NCBI GenBank assembly: GCA_024345305.1
Contig: BRON01000007.1
Span: 248,001-312,000, forward strand
Source: Mrakia gelida
Taxonomy: Eukaryota; Basidiomycota; Tremellomycetes; Cystofilobasidiales; Mrakiaceae
Direction of reading: 5' to 3'
DNA: 64,000 nt
Shown here: piece after piece, positions 47,950 through 57,580 of the stretch
Layout of the letters: the number at the start of each line of letters is the position of its first letter
Position numbering within the stretch: position 1 is the stretch's first letter
Notes under the pieces: model-generated
What the model was told of the DNA's origin: nothing
Database searches by the model: none
The model's input: only the letters and a program-made list of their open reading frames with translations
Made by a program: the position numbers and the translations under genes

Positions 47950-48826
47950 TTTTCGTTTCGTTTCGATCGTTACGTTTTCTTGGACTCCCTTCCCTCCCTC
48001 GGACACTTCCTCGTTTCGCCCTTCTTTCCCCTCTGCCACCTAGTCCTTACTCTACTACCTACTACACTTTCTTGGACATTTTCCCCTTACACTCCTCTCC
48101 TTGCCATCCTTCCCTTGACGAACTCAAACGATCCGTCCCCCTCCTCCCTCTCCTACCTCTTGCTCTTTTCCCCGCCCTCGAACTCTCTTGGACTCGGACT
48201 CTTTACTCTCTCTTCGCTTGCATTGCACCTCTCCTCTATCTCTCTCCCGCGTCGTTTGCTTCTCTTCACAGTCGTTCTTTCTTCCCGTCTCGATACTCCC
48301 TCTCTCGTTTGTCTCTTTCCTTTGCGCTATCTCACGCGACTCTTTTCACGTTTATCGTACACGCTTTCTCGTTTTGGTCCTGCCTATCTCATTGAGAGTT
48401 TTGTGCGCGCAAGATGTCGAGTTCCGAGAGACAGGAGAAAGAGAGGGAAGAGGGTAAGACGCGTCGAGCTCGAGCAACGAACGACGAGAAGCTCTCCGAT
48501 GCTTGGACCGGGACGAGATGTACAAGAGAGTGGAGCATAGGATAGGGGGAGAGAAAAGAGGTTCGTGAAAGCTATAAATGCAGTGTGTGAGAGAGAACGA
48601 TGCTGAGAACAGAACGAAAGAGCGAGACCTATGAAACAGTGTTGACGAACGAGAGCGAGGGAAGGGAAGGGAGAAGAAAGCGTCCAGCGGTAGTAGATAA
48701 TTGTGTCCGTGAAACGAGAACATGAGAAGATTCAAAAGCGAAGCGAGTATATTAGAGAGAGCGAAGAAGGGGGAGGGGGGAAGGAGGGAGGGACGTAAGT
48801 GAGACGCGAGCGACGATCGTTTTGTT
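47950..48826. other. Convergent intergenic region after the chitin synthase gene
   Basis: 877 bp between two stops facing each other. The left half is T/C-rich (3' UTR of chitin synthase), the right half A/G-rich (3' UTR of the minus-strand gene). An open plus-strand frame over 47980-48540 is low-complexity Leu/Ser/Phe and not believed. ACGCGTCGAGC near 48460. Confidence 0.45.
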
Positions 48827-49962
48827 TTACTCGACGACCTTCTTCTCAGGGATGGTAGAGAGCGCAACCTCCTGAGGAGTATCGAAGTAGAAGTACGTGA
48901 AGTTGGAATCGTTCTCGGCCTCGAGGATGAGGTTTCCGTTCTCGGAGGTGAAGGAGTCGTCCGAGGGAAAGAGGGGATCGCTGGAACGCGTGAAGAGAGG
49001 TTCGAGAAGAAGAGTCGTTAGCTTCGATTCGAGAGAGCGAGCGAGGATGAGGGAAGAGAGTGAGAAGACTCACTTGGAGGGAAGGATGGAAGGGCCAAGG
49101 AACTCGAGGAGGTTGGGGGTGGTGGTTGAGTTGGAGGAGTTGGCGGCAGGGAAGTGAGGCGACTCGGGGTTGAGGAGGAGCGACCACCATTGCCTGTTCG
49201 TTCGTCGGAAGAGGAAAAGGGTCAGAAAATCTTCAAATTTTCGAAGGCAAAGTAGAAGGGAGCGTACAGGAACTGTCGGGAGTCGTCGGAGTAGAAGCAT
49301 TCCTCGAGGAAGGGAGTCTGGCCCTTGTAAGGATCTGAAGGGACAGGCGAGGGAAGAGGGAGGAAGATGAGTGACGCGGGTCGGTGAGCTTCCCTTGTTC
49401 GATCTAGACCGACGACTGAGACGATATGCTCACAGGTAGTGGTGAGGCAGTAAGCTGATCCGTTGGCTGCTGTGTAGGTTGCGTGACCGAAGACTTGGGC
49501 AGTGGCGTTGGTGTTGTCGCTGAGGAGAGAGGGAAAGAGGGAAGAGATGGGACGAGAGGGAAGGAGGTCAGCTTCGTCGTCTCGCGTTCGTCCTCCCTCT
49601 CCCTGTGCTACCCATCCTTCCTCCTACTTGGGAAGGAAAGAACTCTCTGGCCTGATAGTCATCGTAGATAAAACTCACCTCTTCATGAAAGTGCTCTCGC
49701 ACACGTCGAACCCAAAGGCGCCCGCGTCCCCACCGACCTCTTCGTCTCCGATGGTGACGCCGTCGACCTCCAATCCAAGCTCGACAATCTTCTTGGCTCC
49801 AGTCTCGTTGATGAAGAGGCCAGAGACGTTGGGAGTGGTGAAGTTGTAGGTAGAACAGGTCACGGTCCCTACGATTCTAGACTCGATGGGGAAGGCGAGG
49901 GAGGGAGTGGGCGAGGAAGCGAGGACGGCGAGGAGGGACGTGAAGAGTAGAGAGCTATGCAT
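48827..49962 (-). CDS. Small secreted glycoprotein of unknown function
   Basis: Not recognised by family. ATG 49962 opens a clear signal peptide (MHSSLLFTSLLAVLASS... with likely cleavage after PSLA, about residue 22). The mature part has N-x-S/T sites (NFT, NVS, NET, NAT, NST, NDS) and about four Cys (VTCSTY, DVCEST, AYCLTT, EECFYS), enough for two disulfides. Exons end at STFMKR, LTTT and similar with normal introns; the stop is at 48827-48829 (...PEKKVVE). There is no C-terminal hydrophobic GPI signal or membrane segment, so it is probably secreted or wall-associated. Total about 235 residues. Many small fungal secreted proteins look like this; a role as an effector would be speculation. 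Confidence 0.7.
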
Positions 49963-50511
49963 CGTTGTTGTGAGAGGTGTAGGGTGCTTTGGAGTGAGAG
50001 GTAGGGAAAGGGAAGAAGGATGAGTTTGGGGGAGAAGGATGTGGTTGGGGGGTGAAAGGGCGAGAGGGAGAGCTAGCGAAAGAAGAGGATCGTCCAAGAC
50101 CGCGATGAGGCGTTTCGTTTTTGCTTTCTGAACCGTGTTTCAGTCGCTTTGTTCGAGAACACTTCCCTACAGAGGGCTGATTCTGCCTCGGTATGGTAAT
50201 CGCTGACGCGCGATACCGTCAGACGTACACAAAGCTGATCGTTTTCGGGCTTCTTGGGGTTGGGGAACGAACACGAAGAGAGAGGAAGAAGGACGTCGGC
50301 CTCGCTCGACGCGTCTGCTTTGCTTTCGCCCCTCCCTCCCGCCTTTCCCGTTTCGCAAAACGCTCCCGACGACGCAAGAGGAAGGAGCTGAAGTGAGACG
50401 AAGGGGAGGAAGAGACCAATTACATCGGAGATACAAGCAGCGTAGTGAAAAATGTGACAGCGTTCCTGCAGGTTCCCTTCCCCCTCAGCAGATCTCTCCC
50501 TTCCCCGTCCG
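49963..50511. other. Intergenic region upstream of the secreted-protein gene
   Basis: 549 bp between two minus-strand genes. CT-rich leader on the coding strand near 49965-50060; ACGCGTCTG near 50310. No gene seen. Confidence 0.4.
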
Positions 50512-51573
50512 CTAAACCGCGTACTCTTGTCGCTCTCTTCTCGTAGTTCGAACGGTCTCTCTTCGGTAGTGACGTTCTCGAACTGCTCCGACGAAGACGA
50601 AGAAGAGCGAGATGAGGAGAGCGAGCATGGCAGCTGGGGAGGGAGAGGAGAGAGAGCGAGTCAGTCTGAGTTCGAACGTGAGCTCGACGCGTCGACGCGA
50701 AATTGAGGAACGAACCGATGGCCATCCTGAGGGAAAATACGCGTCAAGATGAGATCACATTCAGTTCGATTTGGTCTGAGATGAAAGGGAGGAAGGACTG
50801 AAGCTCACCAAAGAGCAGGACCGTACGTCGCTCGAATTCCGCTCGCGTTGAATCTAACTCGCGTCGTGTTCCAAATCCCGGCGGAGAAGAAGACCGCCAG
50901 CATGGAGAAGAAGAAGGAGAGGGCAGTGAGGACCCAAGTGATGACGGAATGGTCGAGGGATGCAATTGTCCAGATGAGCGAGAAGAGAGCGAGGGTGCTG
51001 AACGCCGTGGCTGCGACGCAACGAAAGAATGAACGATAGGATCAGCTGCGAGTTCGATGCGGAGTGAGAGTAATAGAGAGGCAGAAAACGACGGAATCGT
51101 GAGGTCCGAGAGACAGGGGTGAAAACCTCACCGATTGGGAACAAAACCAGCGCTCTCGTCAACGCCCCGTGTCCAGGGATCGTTGGCTCCCACGAGTATC
51201 CGAGTTGCGAAGGGATACACATATCTGGAACACACCAACCGAAGACTAGACAAGAGAGCGGACCAGCGTCATCCGATAATCAGTCAACGGGGTTCCAAGG
51301 AAATGGAAGTTGGACGATCAACGACGAGACTCGCCTCCGAACCGAGCAGCTCCGCCGTTGGGTTTGTTGTTGTTCAGGAAGTAGACCGTCTTGATCCAGG
51401 GCGTCGAGAAGGTGACCAGCCAGCTTCAGATAATGAAAGGGCGTGGGAGCAAGAGGTTCAGCGTTCAGCTTTTGAGAGAACGAAGAAAAGTGAAAGAAAG
51501 AGACCGACAGCAGGACCGTCGCTCCGAGGACCAGGACGAGAGCGATGAGGAGAGAGGGAGGAGCTCGAGGCAT
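50512..51573 (-). CDS. SUR7/PalI-family four-transmembrane protein
   Basis: Plasma-membrane tetraspan; relatives mark eisosomes (Sur7) or sense ambient pH (PalI/Rim9). Exons 51482-51573, 51335-51423, 51132-51245, 50809-51010, 50716-50726 (11 nt) and 50512-50633 join in frame to 209 residues. TM1 is in PSLLIALVLVLGATVLLSVS, followed by TFSTPWIKTVYFL, then the family signature ARFGVFGWCVPDMC...LGYSW, LTRALVLFPIATAFSTLALF (TM2), VITWVLTALSFFFSMLAVFF (TM3), GPALW, MLALLISLFFVFVG (TM4), and a basic tail ending RQEYAV. The intron splitting RFG|VFG has a GC donor (GCGAGT). The signature residues fit both Sur7 and Rim9 groups; I cannot separate them, though the short tail favours Rim9/PalI-like. Confidence 0.82.
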
Positions 51574-52018
51574 TGCTGGGGTCGGAATGTAGTTCTGGGA
51601 GGGATGGGAAGATGTAGTTGGGGGTTAGAAGAAGAATAAGAGGGCGGAGGACGTCATGAAGAAGCTTGAAACGCGTCGACCCCTGGTTTTCCTTTGTGAC
51701 GTCGGAGAGGAAAAGTCGGGAGGATCTGATCATTTCGGAGGCAAGTTCAGAGAGGGGTCAAAGGATTTCTCCGCTCGCCCGTGCTCGCAGAAGTGGAAGA
51801 CGGATGAGCTCACCTCGACTCGACTCGAATGAGCTCTCCTCTCGCCCTTCTCCCCCTCCAGATCCTTCCCGGTCTTCCAGGAGGCGTCCAAATATGCGGA
51901 AAGAGTCATACATATTCGTAACAAGTTGTCGAATCCGAGATCGAGACTGAGATCACGTTTTCCGCCCGTTCATCCTTCCGGTCCTCGACGCGCGCGGGGT
52001 CCGTGAAAAACGAACGCC
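51574..52018. other. Intergenic region upstream of the SUR7/PalI gene
   Basis: 445 bp between two minus-strand genes. AACGCGTCGACCC near 51669. No gene seen. Confidence 0.4.
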
Positions 52019-54153
52019 TTAGAGAGCCTCGATGTTCTCCTTGGGTCCGAGGGGAACAACTCGGGTAGGGTTGATCTGAGCGTGAGAGCTATAGAAGAAC
52101 AGGAAAAGGAAGGAGGAGAGCGAGGGACGTCAGTGGTCGAGCTCGAAAGCGACGAGGAACGCATCGACGCGACGAGAGGGAGCTCTGAACTGACTAGTAG
52201 TAGTGCTGTGAGTGCGTGAAGTAACGGGAAAAGGGAGGTCAGCGAATGTGTTTTTCTGAAGCGTCATGAGAAGACGGAAAAGCAGCGACTTCGTCGTCGA
52301 GTCGAGCAGCCGAAGTGGCGAACGAGAAACGACGAACCTCTTTGATGTGGGCTGGAGGACGTGGGGATAGAAGGAGTCAGAACGCGAGCAAGAGAGAGGG
52401 AGACGAGAACAGTAGAAGAAGAACGAACCGAAATCAGTCGTGCTCTTGAACGCGTCGTTCTTCCAGTACAGCTTCTTCATCCAGAGGTTGATGTTGGGGT
52501 AGTCGTGTCGAATGAGTCCGAGGTTGCACTTGAAGTGACCGTGGTAGACGGGGTCGAATCGGATGATGGTGGTGTAGAGTCTGTAGGAGAGAGCGAGAGC
52601 AGGTCAGCGAACGAAGAAGAGGTCGAAAGGTAAGGCGGGAAGATGACACGAACCTGACGTCCGCCTCAGTGAGCCTTCCTCCGATCAGGTAGTCCTTTCC
52701 ATCGAGGATCTTCTCGAGCTTATCCAGCGACTCGAAGAGAGGGACAACAGCCTTCTCGTACGCCGCCTGAGTCGTCGCGAACCCGCTCTTGTACTGAAAG
52801 GCGACGACGGAACGAAACGAGATCAGCTCTCCTTCACGCGGCAAGGTGAGAGGAGAGAGAGTAAAAGAACTCACGACTCCATTGTTGACGGTATCATAGA
52901 CCCAAGCGTTGAGCTCGTCGATCTCAGCTTGGAGTTCCTTGGGGTAGAGGTCGAGCTCGGCGGAGGAAGAAGAGGGAGGGAGAACGGAGTTGAACCCTGT
53001 GTTGAGAAATCGGATGATCTCGGAGGACTCGTTGGAGACGATGGTCTTCTCCTTGGTGTCGTAGACGATGGGAACGGTGAAGCGAGCGTCGTAGTTGGGC
53101 TCGACCTGCGACGGAGAACGAAGAGGTCAGGACTAGACGCGATTTGGTTGTCGAGCTCGCAGGAACGACTGACCTGGAAGTAGATATCTCGAACGTGCTC
53201 AGCTCCGAGACCAAGAGTATCTCCGGTAGCGTTGGGGAAGTCCTTGTCGAACGACCAGCCCTGTTTGAAGTAAGACGAAAGGGAGGCGACGAAAGGAAAG
53301 AAGAGCAAGGCGTCAGATTCGGTCGTGTCCCACCATTTCCTCCCCTATCTCCAGTATCTGTTACTTCTAACCTTGGTAAGCATGTGAGGATGGACGACAG
53401 AGACGCCTGTAGAGAGAGGAGCGGCAAGGGAAGGGAAGCAAGATCAGCCATCTCCACGCTCATCTCGTTTGAGCTCGACCGAATCGAGACCGAGCTCAGC
53501 TTCCTTCCCTCTGGAAAGACAGCTCCTTGGAAAGGAAAGAACGAAGGACTCACCGATGAAGTCCTCGAGACCCTTGAGCTTTCGAACGATCAGAGTCCTG
53601 TGAGCCCAGGGACCTACGAAAAGGAGACGTAGAGCGAAGGGAGGAGGGAGAGGTCAGCTCAGCTTCGAGCTCAACGACAGCGAACTCCCCAAAACGACGA
53701 TCGGCAGCTCTTCTCAGCAAAATCAGGGAAGAAATCACTCACAGGCTAGCGAGACAAAGAGGTGGTACCTTCCCTTCTCAGGCGCAAACTTTCCACCCTG
53801 CTCAATGACATCTCGGAAGCTCGAGACCTGCCTCTTGAATTCTCCGTCCTTGCTCGCCCACTTGAGGATGTCCGAGTTCTTGTCTTTGTCTTGAGAAGCC
53901 ATGCTGATAGAGAAGGGTCTGATGAAGTTGGTAGGGTTGAGGAGCTGTAGAGGAATGAGGGAACGAATAGGATGTTCAGCGAGGCAAGAGATGGGGGGAA
54001 GGAAGGAGAGCTCGAGCTCAACGATCGGCGAACGAGGCAGCTCCCTCCGAACGAGCTCTTTCTATAGATGAACGAGAGCGAGAAGAGCGATGAACTCACA
54101 GAGATGGATCTGGAGATGAGAGAAATGGGTTGGAGGAGAAGATGGAGGTTCAT
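52019..54153 (-). CDS. ECM4: Glutathionyl-hydroquinone reductase (Ecm4/omega-GST type)
   Basis: Glutathione-dependent reductase that removes glutathione from quinone adducts through a catalytic Cys. Exon 1 (54100-54153) encodes MNLHLLLQPISLISRSIS. Exon 2 (53743-53944) continues with LNPTNFIRPFSIS and then an internal Met (53902) where cytosolic relatives begin (MASQDKDKNSDILKW). The active-site CPWAHR follows, its Cys codon split by the next intron (T|GT). Then WSFDKDFPNATGDTLG, the GST C-terminal domain with [32 protein letters not shown], and the tail HIKEHYYYSHAQINPTRVVPLG, ending NIEAL (stop 52019-52021). The first 32 residues are basic, Ser-rich and acid-free, so I infer an optional mitochondrial form. 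Full length is near 380 residues with all family blocks present. Confidence 0.92.
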
Positions 54154-54896
54154 GGACAGGACGCAAAGCGAGCTTCGAACGAAAAAGGGAGTCAAGTCGA
54201 CCGCTGACGCAAGCGGACTCGAGCGTGGGAAGACCGACCAAGGGAACTCGAGGTCAGCGAGAAAAGTGGGTCAGAACTTCTGCATTTCGGTGATGGGAGG
54301 TGATATTTACCTCGGGAAACACCCGAGGGCTGCTTGGGGATAGAAAATGGTTGGTGCGGCGAAAACCTTCAGTCAGCGAGGGAGACGAGGCGAAAGCTCG
54401 TGGTCAGACGCGTCTCGGTGCCCTGAGAGGCCATAGCAGCTCGCTCAAGGTCGGATAGAGCTCTAGACTTCGGAATAAGAGACGAGGGAGCTGAAAGGGG
54501 AGTCGAGGCGTCTTTGAACAGAATGAGAGCAGGAGGAGAGACGCGTCGCGATCAACGCGTCCGAGGGCTCCTTGCTCTTCAGAAGGGAGCCTCGGAACTT
54601 CATGACCTCATTCTCGAACTGGTACCAGGAGTGAAGAGAGGTTCTTGGTGGCCGATGCAAGACCTTCACTCCTCTCCCTCCTCGAAGATCTGTCCCTGCG
54701 TCGACGGTAGCTCTCTTCTTTCCGCCGTCTCGTTTCTTCTTCGTATCTTACGGAAGTAATCAACATGAGTGTTTCCGCCTCGTAGCTGACTGAGCCTGTC
54801 TAACTCTCGTCTGCCCTACCTTCTCGTCCGTAGCCAAAGAGTGCCAGCCGGATCGAGTCCAAAACCCAAGCGGCGGCGAGCAGAAAAGCAAAAGAA
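54154..54896. other. Upstream region of ECM4 and flank of the tRNA gene
   Basis: 743 bp. ACGCGTC clusters here (about 54407, 54541, 54556). No coding exon recognised; it should contain the ECM4 promoter. Confidence 0.4.
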
Positions 54897-54988
54897 CGAA
54901 CTAGGCAGGATTTGAACCTACGCCCTCAGAGAGGACTCCCTATGAGCGGTTTAGCAGGGGAGCATCGTAACCACTTGATTACTAGTCC
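54897..54988 (-). tRNA. tRNA-Ser (anticodon GCU) with a 10-nt intron
   Basis: Folded by eye on the minus strand, 92 nt including the intron. The acceptor GGACTAG pairs with CTAGTTC (one G-U), discriminator G. The D arm is weak (ATC/GAT). The anticodon stem CTCCC/GGGAG encloses CTGCTA...A with anticodon GCT. The intron AACCGCTCAT (54942-54951) lies one base after the anticodon, the standard eukaryotic site. A long variable arm with stem CCTC/GAGG is the class II feature of tRNA-Ser. The T arm is GTAGG-TTCAAAT-CCTGC. It decodes AGC/AGU. Position 10 is A instead of the usual G, making box A slightly off consensus. Confidence 0.9.
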
Positions 54989-55280
54989 TGTTATTTGAAC
55001 TCGATGACGACGTTTTCCAGATCAAAGATATGATGACGCAGCGTGGGGAAAACTTTCCTTCTTACCGTACTGAACCTTCTCGAGAGCCAGCTTCTCGTGG
55101 ATGTGAGATCTGAGATTGAGAGTCGAGCGGTATGAAGTTCTTCTTTGACTTCAAGGATATCTACTCTCGGCAAAGATAAAAATGTGAAGGGGAGAAGGCT
55201 GGAAGGGAGAAGGTCGCCTCGAACGGCCATCATCTCGCCTTCCTCTTTCCTTCCCTCTCGCCTTCTCTCGCCTCTGAACC

Positions 55281-56279
55281 ATGACATCGCCTCTCCCAAC
55301 GCTCAAGCGGACACTCAGGAAGTCTGTCCAAGCTACCTTGAAGTCTCTGCCTCCCTCAGCCGTATCAGAGCAGTGTTCGTTCACCTTTCTTCTCCCTCTC
55401 ACCCTCCTTCCCTCCCTCCATCCCTTGTCTTTGGCTCACGACGCTGCCGCTTCTTTTTCTACAGCCACTGGAGTCCTCCAACACCTCCTTTCGTCCCCCA
55501 TCTATACGTCCTCTCGCTCCCTCTCAGTCTACCTGTCCATGCCTCACTCCGAGATCCAAACGCTTCCCATCATCAACGACGCCCTGTCCAAAGGGAAACG
55601 AGTCTTCGTTCCCTTCATCCCCAAGGGAGGAAACATGAGCATGGTCAGAGTCTACGATGGAGAAGATCTGGGTTCCAACAGAGACAACTGGGGGATCCCC
55701 GTCGTTGGGTTGGAGAGGGAAGACGGGTCAAAGAGGGAAGATGGTGAGCTCGAGCTCGACTCCTTCCTTCCTTCTCCTTTCCTCGAGCTCATCGCGTCCC
55801 GTCTTCTTTTCGCTCAGCCAACTCGCTCCTCGATGGATCTCCTCCTCTCGACCTTATTCTCTGTCCAGGTTCGTCTCTCTTGACCAGTTTCCCAGCGCGT
55901 CCTTCGCTCGAGCTCATCCCCTTCAGTTCCCTTCTTCGCTCTCCTCCTCCTCCAGGCGTCGCCTTCTCTTCGACTCCCTCCTCTCCTCTCATCTCTCGCT
56001 TGGGACACGGAAAGGGGTACTACGATCGATACATCACCTCTTATCGAGTGTTCTCAGCAGAGAAGGGTGTAGATGGACCTAAGCTCGGTGAGTTCAAGCT
56101 CTCACCCTCCCTGTTCGAGCTCGATTGCGACGCTGACCTTGTCCTCTTTCTCGTTTGTTACATCAGTGGGCATCGCTCTTCGAGAGCAGTGGCTGCCCGA
56201 AGCCGGATCCGTGCCTACTGGGGAGTACGATGTTGGCATCGACGAGGTCTGGATGGCTCATCCTTCGGAGGAGAAGTGA
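55281..56279 (+). CDS. FAU1: 5-formyltetrahydrofolate cyclo-ligase (MTHFS)
   Basis: Converts 5-formyl-THF to 5,10-methenyl-THF using ATP, in folate one-carbon metabolism; cytosolic. ATG 55281 gives MTSPLPTLKRTLRKSVQATLKSL. Later exons carry SRSLSVYLSMPHSEIQT, KGKRVFVPFIPKGGNMSM, the DGEDLGSNRDNWGIPVV block, DLILCPGVAFSS, and the ATP/folate-binding loop RLGHGKGYYDRY near 55990-56030. It then ends IALREQWLPEAGSVPTGEYDVGIDEVWMAHPSEEK (first part is the conserved closing strand). About 240 residues. DLILCPG has Cys where many have Val, which is tolerated. Five exons with typical introns. All catalytic elements are visible. Confidence 0.94.
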
Positions 56280-56386
56280 AGGTTCGTCGTCGCTAGCTCG
56301 TCTTTTCAGACGCATCGAACTCTTTCTGACTCTCTTGTTCTCTGCGTCAAACTTGCCATGCCAACACATCACAGAGATCTAAAGGC

Positions 56387-56711
56387 ATGCACTCTCCAAG
56401 CTCGCCATCATACACTCCTACCTCCTCGTACCCATCAACCCTCACACGTCGTCCTCCGCTCAGCCCATCCTGCCCTCGCCCACCCTCACTTCTTCGCCTT
56501 CTTCCACCTCCTCCACCCGCTCTCCCTACCATCACCACCAGCTCTACCCTCCTCCTCGCGCCCTTTGATCTCGAACAACGGCGCCGACCTCTCGTTGGGC
56601 GAAGGAGTCCCCGTCAACGGTCGCTTCTGGGACGAAGGAGGAGGAGGAGCGTCGACGTTCATCGACCAGGAGGAGGAGGAGTGGGAGCTTTCGCTTGGAG
56701 ACTGGGCTTGA
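56387..56711 (+). CDS. Possible small acidic-tailed protein
   Basis: Not recognised, weakly supported. Two exons, 56387-56447 and 56542-56711, could join in frame (76 residues): a Ser/Pro/Tyr-rich start MHSPSSPSYTPTSSYPSTLT, then ISNNGADLSLGEGVPVNGRFWDEGGGG, and an acidic Trp-containing end EEEEWELSLGDWA. The C-terminal half looks coding. The N-terminal half is uncertain because the donor (GTCGTC) is weak and two other frames are open. It lies 107 bp after the MTHFS stop, so it could also be part of that gene's 3' UTR. Confidence 0.3.
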
Positions 56712-57580
56712 GGATGTGGGTTGAGGAGAGCGAGAAGGATGGAGATGGTTGTGTCACCTGGGTGGGGGAAGAAGGGAGAGTCGTGGGATGTGCGTCAGCT
56801 GGAAGAGTTGGTGGGAGGGGAGGAGGGACGAAGAGGGCTGGGACGCACTCGTCGAGGTCTTGTAGAGTGGAGGAGGAGTAGCTGTGTCTCTACGAACGAG
56901 TTTTGGACGAGGAGGGGAGCCGTAGGACGACGCAGAGGAGAAGGAAGACGTGGAGGAGAGGCAAGATCGATGAGACTGCATCGTTTCGTTTTGGTGGAGG
57001 TGTGGTGGTGGATGGGGAAGACGAAAGAAGACGAGACGCTGGGGCTGAATTTTCATCGGGTTGGGTAAGCTTCTTTCGGCTCGCGCTGACCCTTCACGGA
57101 TCCGGCTGCGAAAGAGAGCTTGGGAGTTCGGATGAGCGGGGACGAGATTGGGTCAGCTCGCTGGTACGTCGGGCGAGGCTGCTCGTGGACGCTGAAGATG
57201 TTTCCCTTCTTCGCTTATGTCTGATTCCATCTCTTCTATCAGCAGAAGAGGTCACCTCTCGTTAAGCGTGAAAAGATAGCTTGAGTTCGTCTTCGCCTTC
57301 GTCGTACGGTCGTTCGACGCGTCGTCGGTCGACGGGCTGTGGGCTGAAAAGACGCAGCCGGCTCGTCTCTCCTGCAATTTTCGCATGTACTCTTCATATC
57401 TCACGAGGTGAATGTTCTTATTTTCAGACCCCTCTACAAAGTCGAAGCTCAGAAGGCCTGCAGATTTCTCCGAGGGAGGAGTCGGCCAGAGCCGAAATCG
57501 AATCTCGAGGTCGCACAAGCTCACTTCCCTCCCTCCCTCGCTATCAACCTCCAGGAGCTCTTCTCTTCGCCTTTAACGCC
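56712..57580. other. Intergenic region upstream of the amidase gene
   Basis: About 870 bp. The left part is G-rich on the plus strand; ACGCGTCGTCGG near 57317. No convincing exon, although the amidase may have a spliced leader (gtgaatgttc...ccag between about 57405 and 57555). Confidence 0.35.

Noticed and set aside
47980..48540. 186-codon ORF after the chitin synthase stop
   Set aside because: Leu/Ser/Phe-only composition from CT-rich 3' UTR, no motif and no splice structure.
48566..48580. TATAAA-like string in gctataaatgcag
   Set aside because: It lies between two convergent 3' ends where no promoter is expected.
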